Shown: positions 55,408 through 64,000 of the stretch, one piece after another
Numbering within the stretch: position 1 is the first letter of the stretch
Layout: each line of letters starts with the position of its first letter
NCBI GenBank assembly: GCA_964622545.1
Contig: CAZUQM010000040.1
Span: 3,075 to 67,074 of the forward strand
Direction of reading: 5' to 3'
Length of the DNA stretch: 64,000 bases
Source of the DNA: JAFGLZ01 sp964622545
Lineage (GTDB): Bacteria; Planctomycetota; Phycisphaerae; UBA1845; JAFGLZ01
Notes under the pieces: model-generated
Database searches by the model: none
What the model saw: only the letters and a program-made list of their open reading frames with translations
Told to the model about the DNA's origin: nothing
Program-made: the position numbers and the translations under genes

Positions 55408-56829
55408 ATGCCCCGCACCATGTCCGATCAAAACAACACACCCAACGGATCCGACCCGCTCCAACCCGACCTTGCGCCGAAGACCGGCCACTGGTGGTCC
55501 GAGATGACCGGCTACCACTGGTGGGTGCTGCTCCTGGCCACGCTGGGGTGGATGTTCGACTGCATGGACCAGCGGCTGTTCGTCATCGCACGGCAGCCGG
55601 CGATGCAGGACCTTCTTGGCTGGGGCGAGCTTGCCGCAAGCGAACTCACGACCGAACAGGCGGCCGAGATCAAATTCTACGGAGGCATCTCAACGACGGC
55701 GCTCATCGTGGGCTGGGCGACAGGCGGTATCTTCTTCGGGCTGATGGGCGATCGCTGGGGCCGCGTCCGGACGATGGCCCTGACGATCCTGGTCTACTCG
55801 CTTTTCACGGGCCTGTCGGGGCTATCGGTGTACTGGTGGGACTTCGTCATTTACCGTTTCCTCACCGGCATGGGTGTGGGAGGCGAGTTCGCCGCCGGAG
55901 CGGCCCTGGTCGCGGAGGTCATGCCCGAACGGGCCAGGCCTTACTGTTTAGGACTTCTGCAAGCCCTCTCGGCCGTCGGCAACATCACCGGATCGATCAT
56001 CAGCCGGTTCATCATGCCCTGGGACGGCATCGCGTTCATCCCCGGCGGTTGGCGGGCGATGTTCTTCGTGGGTATCCTGCCGGCCTTGCTGGTGGTGCTC
56101 GTGCGGGTGACGCTGAAAGAGCCCGAGCGGTGGGCCGAGGCCAAGGCGAAGGAGGCCCGCGGTGAGGGCGACCCGACGAAGAAGGAACTGGGCAGTCTGG
56201 CACAGCTCTTCACGGACAAGACCTGGCGGTACCACACGATCATCGGTGTGGGCCTGGCCGTGACCGGTGTGGTCGGGCTCTGGGGCATCGGTTTCTACAG
56301 TCCGGAGCTGGTCCGCGACGCCCTGGCCGACCTTTCGAAGGATAAGAAAGACGCCGTCGTGGCCTGGGGGACGATGCTGCAAGACTTCGGCGCCCTGGCC
56401 GGCATCTTCTGCTTCAGCCTGGTGGCGGGGATGGTGGGGCGCAGGCCTGCCTTTGCCATCGCGTTCCTGCTGGGCTTCGCCTCCATCGTCCTGACGTTCG
56501 GCTTCATGCGGACCGAGACGCACGTCTACTGGATGCTGCCGATCCTGGGCTTCAGCACGCTGACCGTCTTCGGCGGCTATGCGATCTACTTCCCCGAGCT
56601 CTATCCGACAAGGCTGAGGAGTACGGGCACAGGTTTCTGCTACAACGTCGCCCGCTACCTGGCCGCCGGAGCGCCCATGGCGCTGGGAGCACTGGGGTAC
56701 TGCCTGTCCGGCCTCTTCCCGGTGAATTTCTTCCGCGTGGCGGCCGTGCTGGTCGCGGGCTTCTACTTCGTCGGCCTGATCTTCGTCTACTTCGCACCGG
56801 AGACCAAGGACAAGCCGCTGCCGGAGTAG
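55408..56829 (+). CDS. MFS transporter
   Basis: About 473 residues with 12 predicted helices. The motif between TM2 and TM3, GLMGDRWGRVRTM, and TM4's GMGVGGEFAAGAAL identify the sugar/metabolite porter branch; late PETK and YNVARYLAAG fit the same. It moves a solute using a proton or sodium gradient; the substrate is unknown. Start could be 55408 or 55420. A TACTAT hexamer lies directly before the ATG. Confidence 0.93.
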   Translation: MPRTMSDQNNTPNGSDPLQPDLAPKTGHWWSEMTGYHWWVLLLATLGWMFDCMDQRLFVIARQPAMQDLLGWGELAASELTTEQAAEIKFYGGISTTALIVGWATGGIFFGLMGDRWGRVRTMALTILVYSLFTGLSGLSVYWWDFVIYRFLTGMGVGGEFAAGAALVAEVMPERARPYCLGLLQALSAVGNITGSIISRFIMPWDGIAFIPGGWRAMFFVGILPALLVVLVRVTLKEPERWAEAKAKEARGEGDPTKKELGSLAQLFTDKTWRYHTIIGVGLAVTGVVGLWGIGFYSPELVRDALADLSKDKKDAVVAWGTMLQDFGALAGIFCFSLVAGMVGRRPAFAIAFLLGFASIVLTFGFMRTETHVYWMLPILGFSTLTVFGGYAIYFPELYPTRLRSTGTGFCYNVARYLAAGAPMALGALGYCLSGLFPVNFFRVAAVLVAGFYFVGLIFVYFAPETKDKPLPE

Positions 56830-57042
56830 GCTAGGAAACGCCGAAACGTCGAAACGTCGACATAGGGAGCGCACTGCCCGCACGTGAATCACTCCTCGCA
56901 CATGGCTTTCTGTCCCAGGCCTCCTGGTTCGTTGCAAGACTTACACGCTGAGGCGGCGGACACATGCACCCATCGGGTCGGCGACGGACCGTTGACCTCT
57001 GATGAAGGGGCGATTCACCGGACACCGCAGTAGGAGACCACA

Positions 57043-58137
57043 ATGGCGAAGCGTAAGACCGCCACGACGAAACGCCCCGGCCGTACGCCGAAGTCCAAGA
57101 CCCTCCGCATCGGCGTGATCGGACCCGGCGGCGTCGGATCGCTCCGCGCCAAGCTGCTCAACGAGGCGCCCGGGTGTGAGGTGGCCGCCGCGGCCGATAC
57201 CAGCCCGACCCGGATCGCCGCGCTACGAAAGCTCCTCGGCAAGAAGGACATCACCGCCTACGGTGGCACCAACGGCTTCAAGAAGATGATCGAGCAGGAG
57301 GACCTCGACGCCGTCGGTATCTTCAGCCCCCACTCGCTGCACTACGAGCAGGCCAAGCTCGCCCTGGAGAGCGGCTCGCACGTGCTCATCGAGAAGCCCA
57401 TGGCCAATGGGGTCGCCCGGGCCGTCGAGCTCTACAAGCTCGCGCGAAAGAAGAAGCGCATCCTGCTGATCCATTATCAACGGCACTTCGAGCCGGTCTA
57501 CATCACGGGCCGACGTCTGCTGGCCAGGGGCGTCATCGGCAAGCCGAGGCACTTCTACTGCTACATGGCCCAGGACTACCGCATCGTCGGCGGCTGGCGA
57601 TTGGTCAACACGATCTCCGGCGGCGGACAGATCAACGACTCCGGCAGCCACTACCAGGACATCCTCATCTGGATGACCGGGCTCATGCCCTTGCGGGCGA
57701 TCGGCGGCACCGACAAGTACATGGGCGGCAAGCTGCACGACATCGAGCTGAACAGCTCGCACCACGTCGAATTCGAGAAAGGCCTGACCGGCCGCATCAT
57801 CATCGTCGGCGACTACCTCGACGGCTTCGTCGACGACGTGATCATCGAGGGCGACAAGGGCACGCTCAAGCTGACCGGCGGCAAGATCGTGCTCATCAAG
57901 AACGGCAAGGCCAAGGCGATGAAGATGGACGTGCCCAAGAGCTGGCCCAAGGACCCGTGCGACAACTTCGCGGGCCTGCTGACCGGACGGTACCAAGAGA
58001 ACCACGTCGACGGCATCCTCGGCGCCCGCGTGTCGATGCTGACCGAGACGCTGCTGGAATCCGGTCGCAAGAAGAAGATGATCGAGTGCAAGGACATCCT
58101 GAAAAGAGACGGCCTGTCCATGCGGGATGTTCGCTGA
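57043..58137 (+). CDS. Gfo/Idh/MocA-family oxidoreductase
   Basis: 364 residues. A basic N-terminal tail (about 20 residues, KRKTATTKRPGRTPKSK) precedes the NAD(P)-binding motif RIGVIGPGGVGSLRAKLL. The family EKPMA motif (IEKPMANGVARAVEL) supplies the catalytic Lys, and the second motif DSGSHYQDILIWMTG follows. These enzymes oxidise or isomerise sugars and inositols. AGGAG 6 nt upstream supports the start. It is followed by rpiB after 81 nt. Confidence 0.93.
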   Translation: MAKRKTATTKRPGRTPKSKTLRIGVIGPGGVGSLRAKLLNEAPGCEVAAAADTSPTRIAALRKLLGKKDITAYGGTNGFKKMIEQEDLDAVGIFSPHSLHYEQAKLALESGSHVLIEKPMANGVARAVELYKLARKKKRILLIHYQRHFEPVYITGRRLLARGVIGKPRHFYCYMAQDYRIVGGWRLVNTISGGGQINDSGSHYQDILIWMTGLMPLRAIGGTDKYMGGKLHDIELNSSHHVEFEKGLTGRIIIVGDYLDGFVDDVIIEGDKGTLKLTGGKIVLIKNGKAKAMKMDVPKSWPKDPCDNFAGLLTGRYQENHVDGILGARVSMLTETLLESGRKKKMIECKDILKRDGLSMRDVR

Positions 58138-58206
58138 GAGCCCACGCCCGGGCCGGGCCCTCGACCAACCCCGGCCGAGCCTGCCGCCGACAGACACCAC
58201 GCGGAG

Positions 58207-58215
58207 TTATCCACA
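58207..58215 (+). promoter_or_regulatory. Single DnaA-box-like site
   Basis: TTATCCACA is an exact DnaA box, 3 nt before the rpiB ATG region. One isolated site does not make an origin, so it is probably fortuitous. Confidence 0.2.
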
Positions 58216-58218
58216 ATT

Positions 58219-58647
58219 ATGAAGATCGCCATCGCATCGGATCACGCGGGCTTCGACTACAAGCAGCGCATCAGGGCGTCTCTCACCGAGGCCGGGCACG
58301 AGGTCGTCGATTTCGGCACCGACTCGGCCGAGTCCTGCGACTACCCGCTGTTCATCAGGCCGGCGGCCGAGGCCGTCGCCGATGGTGCCTGTGATCGTGG
58401 CATCGTCTTGGGCGGCTCGGGCAACGGCGAGGCGATCGTCGCCAATCGCGTGCGGGGCGTCCGATGCGCGCTGTGCTGGGACGCCGAGTCGGCCAGGCTC
58501 GGACGGGCCCACAACGATGCCAACGTCATCTCCATCGGTCAGCGAATGGTCTCGCCCGAGACGGCGCTGGAGATCGTTCGCATCTGGCTGGACACGCCCT
58601 TTGAGGGCGGCCGCCACGCGCGGCGCATCGCTCAGATCGACGCGTGA
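58219..58647 (+). CDS. rpiB: Ribose-5-phosphate isomerase B
   Basis: 142 residues, standard length. RpiB/LacAB signatures are ASDHAGFDYKQ, GSGNGEAIVANRVRG and NDANVISIGQRM. It interconverts ribose-5-phosphate and ribulose-5-phosphate (or allose-6-phosphate). It lies 81 nt downstream of the MocA-type oxidoreductase and converges with the regulator gene 5 nt away. Confidence 0.96.
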   Translation: MKIAIASDHAGFDYKQRIRASLTEAGHEVVDFGTDSAESCDYPLFIRPAAEAVADGACDRGIVLGGSGNGEAIVANRVRGVRCALCWDAESARLGRAHNDANVISIGQRMVSPETALEIVRIWLDTPFEGGRHARRIAQIDA

Positions 58648-58652
58648 CGTCT

Positions 58653-60155
<1,503 letters not shown>

Positions 60156-60249
60156 GGCTGGGCTGTATCCTACAGCCACCGGCCCGTGCTTGTCGAACAC
60201 CTAACGCAGCGATCCGCGGGGGCGGCGTGGTCCCGAGGGGACGTCCCGA

Positions 60250-60918
60250 TTAAGGACGGATCTCGACCGGGTCGCCCAGTCGCAGCAGCCGGTAGAGCTC
60301 TTCGATGTGCGCGTTGCGCAGCGCGACGCAACCGGCGGTCCAGTCGCTGTCGGCGCCCCCACCGTGGATCCCCACCACGCCGCCCAGCGGCGTGTCCCAG
60401 TCCGGTTGACGCCCATCGGCCAGGGCGCTGCGGATGGCCGAGGCTTGCCCGCTCGAGATCAGCCCCACGTCCAGTCCGCGCTGGACGGCATGGGCGTCCG
60501 GGTAGCTGATGCCCAGGAAGCGGTGGAAGCGGCTCCGACCGTTGCGCGTGCAAATCCGAAACAGACCTTCGGGCGTTCGGTCGTCGTTTTTGTAGAGCTT
60601 CGTGCCTTCCGGCCGTTTCCCGAGGCCAACGGGGTATGACTTGATCAGCTTCGGACCATCAAAAAGGTGTAACAACCGTTCGTGCTTGATGACAACCACC
60701 TTGGGTGCACGGACGGTTCGCCTGGTGCGAGTGGATCCCTCCGCGAGGGCTGAGCCGCCGGCCAGGACCGACCCGAGAGCCCAAATGGCCATTCCGAGGA
60801 GGAAGGTCACGGCAAAGGATATTGCGACTACTCGCGCATGGAATTCAGGTTTAGCGGGCTGGCTTCGTGATGGCGGTTGGTCGGATCGATGCAACGTCGG
60901 CACCCCCGGTGTGTACAT
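60250..60918 (-). CDS. L,D-transpeptidase (YkuD) with membrane anchor
   Basis: 222 residues from ATG 60918. One membrane helix (about residues 35-52, AISFAVTFLLGMAIWALGS) puts the catalytic domain outside. The YkuD domain has GVVGIHGGGADSDWTAGCVALRN with the active-site Cys and the His 12 residues before it. It cross-links or modifies peptidoglycan. A promoter-like TTGACA-17-TACTTT (60960-60932, minus) would start only about 7 nt before this ATG. Confidence 0.9.
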   Translation of the reverse strand: MYTPGVPTLHRSDQPPSRSQPAKPEFHARVVAISFAVTFLLGMAIWALGSVLAGGSALAEGSTRTRRTVRAPKVVVIKHERLLHLFDGPKLIKSYPVGLGKRPEGTKLYKNDDRTPEGLFRICTRNGRSRFHRFLGISYPDAHAVQRGLDVGLISSGQASAIRSALADGRQPDWDTPLGGVVGIHGGGADSDWTAGCVALRNAHIEELYRLLRLGDPVEIRP

Positions 60919-60931
60919 AAGTTTAAGCCAG

Positions 60932-60960
60932 AAAGTACTTTCAGGATGGCCCCGTGTCAA
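60932..60960 (-). promoter_or_regulatory. Putative promoter of the L,D-transpeptidase gene
   Basis: Perfect -35 TTGACA (60960-60955), 17-nt spacer, TACTTT (60937-60932). Confidence 0.45.
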
Positions 60961-60967
60961 GGATCAA

Positions 60968-60995
60968 TTGACGTGCGCTCTCAGGATGCTATGAT
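60968..60995 (+). promoter_or_regulatory. Putative promoter overlapping the sigma-factor start
   Basis: TTGACG (60968-60973), 16-nt spacer, TATGAT (60990-60995). The -10 covers the upstream candidate ATG at 60991, so if active, translation must begin downstream. Confidence 0.4.
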
Positions 60996-61662
60996 CGAAA
61001 ACGCGGCAGAACTTCGCGCGAACCGGCGGGGGCGCAACGCCGTAAGGATATCAGAAGCGGTGGGAGAGCCAACGGACGAGCAACTCGTTGCGGAGTACGC
61101 CGCAGGTCGGACCGATCGTTTCGAGTTGTTGGTCGAGCGGTATAATCGCGAGCTGTATCACTTCCTGGTCCGCTTCACGGGCAGCCAGGCCGCGGCCGAG
61201 GACGTCGTTCAGGAGACGTTCCTTCAAGTCCATCTTTCGGCGGGCAGCTTCGATCCATCGCGGCGGTTCAAGCCGTGGCTGTTCACGATCGCGGCCAACA
61301 AGGCCCGAGATCTTCTACGAGGCAAATCGAGACGAAGCGAGGTCTCGCTGGATGCGACAACGGACGATGACGCGACCCAAGGCCAGAGATTCTCGGACCT
61401 GCTCAGCGGCGACATAGAAATGCCCGATTTGCCGCTGGAACAGGCCGAACAAGCGGACCTCGTCAGACGTACAGTGGACCAGATGCCCGAGCACCTTCGA
61501 GAGGTACTGATCTTGGCCTACTATCACAAGTTCCCCTACAAGGACATGGCCGAGATCATGGACATCCCTCTCGGAACCGTCAAAAGCCGGCTGCACGGTG
61601 CCGTGGCGGCGTTTGGCGAGGCCTATCGCAAGTCTGCGGGTGAAATGGCCGAGACCGAGTGA
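60991..61662 (+). CDS. ECF-type RNA polymerase sigma factor
   Basis: 223 residues. Region 2 is DRFELLVERYNRELYHFLVRF with AAAEDVVQETFLQVH; region 4 is LREVLILAYYHKFPYKDMAEIMDIPLGTVKSRLHGAV. It directs transcription for an envelope or stress regulon. It is followed at 54 nt by a membrane protein that looks like its anti-sigma factor. The start could be ATG 60991 or GTG 61060 (AAGGA about 11 nt upstream), because a TATGAT promoter overlaps the first. Confidence 0.95.
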   Translation: MIENAAELRANRRGRNAVRISEAVGEPTDEQLVAEYAAGRTDRFELLVERYNRELYHFLVRFTGSQAAAEDVVQETFLQVHLSAGSFDPSRRFKPWLFTIAANKARDLLRGKSRRSEVSLDATTDDDATQGQRFSDLLSGDIEMPDLPLEQAEQADLVRRTVDQMPEHLREVLILAYYHKFPYKDMAEIMDIPLGTVKSRLHGAVAAFGEAYRKSAGEMAETE

Positions 61663-61716
61663 CCCGGCCGAGGCCACATGTCGAGATAGGGATCTGAAGG
61701 GGAAAGCCGAGAAACC

Positions 61717-62583
61717 ATGTCTCACGACCAACCACCAGTTCGAGCGGATGAGTTGCTGCTGGATTACCAGTTGGGCCATCTCGACGACGAGGCATGTCGC
61801 GAGCTCGAGCGGAGGTTGGCCGGCGATGCCGACCTGCAGGCCCGTCACCGACGCCTGGGCCAAGCTCTTCAACCGCTGGAGACCTGGACGGTCGCCCCAC
61901 CGTCCGGCGAGCTCGTCCAATCCGTCATGAGTCGCATCGAGCAGGCCGGCCCGGCCGAACCCGAAATCTACGCCTTCGATCAGGCCGCGGACAAGAAGCC
62001 CTCGTGGCTCCGTTCGGCCCTGTCCGTGCGGGAGGCGCTGGCCGTGGCCGCCTCGATCCTCATTATCGTCGGCATCTTCGTTCCCAGCTACTATCGCGAT
62101 CGTAGCGGCTCGACCGCTCCGGCCACACCGACCCAGGCGGGCGGTCTGGTTCAGCCCGTTCTTTCACCGAATGAGTCCACGCTGCTGCCGCAAGGCTCGT
62201 CCTCGTGGCGGCTTCCCGCCGTCGACGGTGTCGACGGCCCGCGGCGGGTCCGATTGCAGTACGTCAATCCGAAGCTGCGTGTGCTCGACCATGACGGCAG
62301 CCTCGGCCTATCGAGTGGTGACATGCCGAGTGAGAGGCTCTTCGGCGTGGCCCCGGCGGGAACGAATCTCGAGGAGTCGGGCCAGCCGGTCCTTCGACTC
62401 CGCTTGCGCGACCAGTCGGGCGAGGCGATCCTTCATGACATCCTCATTCCCCTCGACAAGCTCCGCATCGGGAGCGAGGCGGAAGCGATCCTTTCCGATG
62501 ACGTGACGTCCCGCTTGACCGACGAGCCTCTTCTCGACAAGCCTCTCCTGGATCCGGCCATGCTCGAGGCCGAGGGGCAGTAA
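61717..62583 (+). CDS. Putative transmembrane anti-sigma factor
   Basis: 288 residues. N-terminal cytosolic helical part (ELLLDYQLGHLDDEACRELERRLAGDADL) resembles anti-sigma domains without the zinc-finger Cys/His set. One membrane helix (VAASILIIVGIFVPSYY, about 105-121) and an extracytoplasmic domain follow. It is downstream of the ECF gene in the same orientation, so it probably holds that sigma factor inactive. Inference rests on layout and position. Confidence 0.75.
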   Translation: MSHDQPPVRADELLLDYQLGHLDDEACRELERRLAGDADLQARHRRLGQALQPLETWTVAPPSGELVQSVMSRIEQAGPAEPEIYAFDQAADKKPSWLRSALSVREALAVAASILIIVGIFVPSYYRDRSGSTAPATPTQAGGLVQPVLSPNESTLLPQGSSSWRLPAVDGVDGPRRVRLQYVNPKLRVLDHDGSLGLSSGDMPSERLFGVAPAGTNLEESGQPVLRLRLRDQSGEAILHDILIPLDKLRIGSEAEAILSDDVTSRLTDEPLLDKPLLDPAMLEAEGQ

Positions 62584-62945
62584 TCGACGGTCCAACGCCG
62601 GCTCTTCATCAGGAACCTTTCGCCTCATAACCGCTGGAGATCTCTCACCGCCACGCTCAATGTGCGAACCCGTGCGGCCATGACCGCTTATCATCCCCGC
62701 ACGTGGGGGCCAAAACAGCACGATTGCTCGTCCCACGCGTTGGATCGATTCGAACGAAGGGAAAGGAACGTGGCGCCCTGAGGTGGCTCAATGCAAAGCA
62801 CCCCTTCCACAAGCGTCGAAATCCCAATTAGTTAGCAATACCTAACGTTGCCTGAGGGGCAAGGACCTCTTACCATTCAGTAGAAGAGGCCCGATTGTGT
62901 CTCGCTCCCACGTTTGGCACATCCTTCACGATGGAGAACACCAAT
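62584..62945. other. Leader region with three small hairpins
   Basis: 362 bp. Three hairpins lie in a row: GTTAG/CTAAC (62831-62846), TTGCC/GGCAA (62848-62862) and CCTCTT/AAGAGG (62866-62889). No gene. They may be a structured 5' leader of the pseudopilin-like gene. Confidence 0.45.
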
Positions 62946-63953
62946 ATGAGACGCAAGATCAAGTCGGTCGAGTATGAAGCCCGAGGATTCACGCTGATCG
63001 AGCTGCTGGTCGTGGTGGCCATTATCGCCCTGCTGATCTCGATCCTACTGCCCAGCCTGAGCAAGGCAAGGGCCCAGGCCCGAACGACCTTGTGTGCATC
63101 CCGGATTGCCCAGCTCGCCAAAGCCTTCCTCATCTACTCGGACGACTACAACGAGACGCCGCCGTTCATCGCTCCGGGGCGCGGCCGTGTGCCGGGCGAT
63201 CCCAACTTCGATGACAAGAACCCTGACTTAGAGAACTGGTTGGCCGGCCCGAACGAATTGGACATCATCTGGGACCAGCCCGAGCAGGATTGGCCCATGA
63301 CCTGGGTCCGAACGGGATGGTTGTACGACTACACGCGCTTCGAGGCGCTGTACCGATGTCCGGAGTTCGAACGGATCAACAGCAGCCTCGGGACCCAATT
63401 CAAGTTCAACTATTCGCGATGCTCGCTGGGCCGCAAGGCGACGGCCGACGTGGACAACATCTCCAGCGGCGACGGTCCGCAGCCTTACGGCATCGGCTTC
63501 AACGGGCGGATCGTCAAGCCGAGCGCAGCCTATGCTTCATCGCAGCTCCCGATGGTCATCGATGAGGACTGGTTCGGCTACATCAGCTACCACGGTACGA
63601 TGAGCTTCAGCTGGGACGAGACGGACCCGGTGATGGACATCGTCGATTCCTACATCGGAGCCTACCATGGGGCAGAGAAGCGGGGGGTGGGTTACATCAA
63701 CGGTGAGTGGTTGCCCCCCAATGAGAATGGTCCCTGGCACATGCGGAAGTCGGGTTCGGTGGCCATGTACGACGGTCACGTCGAGCTCATCCGAGACTGG
63801 ATGCCGCGCGGAGGCGATCCCGGTGACCGGGGTGGGCGCCAGTTCCCCAACCCGGTCAATCCAGACGTCTTCAATGCCTACATGGACATGATCGGGCAGT
63901 TCTTCTACAGCCAGCAGGGCCTGACCACGCAGGACATCTTTGCCGGGGGCTAG
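62946..63953 (+). CDS. Prepilin-type protein with X-DG C-terminal motif
   Basis: 335 residues from ATG 62946 (GGAG 9 nt upstream). The prepilin cleavage site and helix are classical: ARGFTLIELLVVVAIIALLIS, with Glu at +5. The large C-terminal domain ends in the planctomycete H-x-D-G-like pattern (MRKSGSVAMYDGHVELI). Such proteins are assembled by a type II-secretion-like machine, whose other genes are not here. Fairly large numbers per genome are common in planctomycetes. Confidence 0.92.
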   Translation: MRRKIKSVEYEARGFTLIELLVVVAIIALLISILLPSLSKARAQARTTLCASRIAQLAKAFLIYSDDYNETPPFIAPGRGRVPGDPNFDDKNPDLENWLAGPNELDIIWDQPEQDWPMTWVRTGWLYDYTRFEALYRCPEFERINSSLGTQFKFNYSRCSLGRKATADVDNISSGDGPQPYGIGFNGRIVKPSAAYASSQLPMVIDEDWFGYISYHGTMSFSWDETDPVMDIVDSYIGAYHGAEKRGVGYINGEWLPPNENGPWHMRKSGSVAMYDGHVELIRDWMPRGGDPGDRGGRQFPNPVNPDVFNAYMDMIGQFFYSQQGLTTQDIFAGG

Positions 63954-64000
63954 TAGTCCAACACAATTGAATTTGTCGGTTCCACAACTTCGGGGTCGTC
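63954..64000. other. End of window
   Basis: 47 bp after the pseudopilin-like gene. Nothing identifiable. Confidence 0.5.

Noticed and set aside
58207..58215. Perfect DnaA box as sign of a replication origin
   Set aside because: It is alone, with no cluster, AT-rich element or dnaA/dnaN nearby.
62895..62945. Sigma-54 promoter (TGGCAC near 62915) for the pseudopilin-like gene
   Set aside because: The GC of the -12 element is missing at the required 10-nt distance from GG.

Overview
The window looks like a chromosome segment from a Planctomycetota bacterium; this is inferred from gene content and style, not from a marker gene. The DNA is very GC-rich and single genes or short operons alternate between strands. 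Many products carry Sec, Tat or lipoprotein signals. Typical planctomycete content includes a pseudopilin-like protein with an X-DG tail, HAF repeats, BNR/sialidase, GH123-like, GH99/WbsX-like, SGNH and acetyl-xylan-esterase-like secreted hydrolases, and ECF sigma and sigma-54 regulators. Intergenic gaps carry small hairpin and tandem repeats.

Region 1 (about 3.6-11.7 kb) is the most interesting part: a complete selenocysteine locus. On the minus strand run selA, selB, a small membrane ORF interrupted by one in-frame TGA, and a lipoprotein. Divergently on the plus strand run selD, tRNA-Sec (anticodon TCA), a proline-rich membrane protein whose ORF ends in C-P-T-TGA, and a polyferredoxin-like membrane protein. 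SelD has a Cys-rich N-terminal extension, a linker with four CC pairs and a C-terminal AhpD/CMD-like CxxC domain. Both TGA codons are followed at about 20-25 nt by a hairpin with a 3-nt loop starting UG, so both small membrane proteins are candidate undescribed selenoproteins.

Region 2 (11.7-31.5 kb) holds an ABC exporter pair, a GH123-like enzyme, a Tat-exported aldo/keto reductase, a HAF-repeat surface protein, a GT-C/TPR membrane protein, a lipoprotein with a C-terminal membrane anchor, a DHH phosphoesterase, a ceramidase-like protein, a double esterase, a sialidase-like protein, a GspG-like protein and a glycerophosphodiester phosphodiesterase.

Region 3 (31.7-44.2 kb) is metabolic and housekeeping: metallophosphoesterase, a DHDPS/NAL-family aldolase, a UroD-family protein, RluB-like pseudouridine synthase, rhomboid protease, aspartate kinase, a radical-SAM-like barrel without a cluster motif, NadA next to an NrtR-like Nudix regulator, an RNase HII-like protein and an HpcH/HpaI aldolase.

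Region 4 (44.2-64 kb) holds an SMP-30 lactonase, a tiny Lys-rich lipoprotein, a BaiN/HI0933-type flavoprotein, an SGNH hydrolase, a B12-radical SAM protein, an RND pump with its adaptor, an MFS transporter, a Gfo/Idh/MocA oxidoreductase, RpiB, a GAF/sigma-54 activator, an L,D-transpeptidase, an ECF sigma factor with a putative anti-sigma factor, and a pseudopilin-like protein. Repeats cluster at 29.7, 31.6 and 44.3-44.5 kb.
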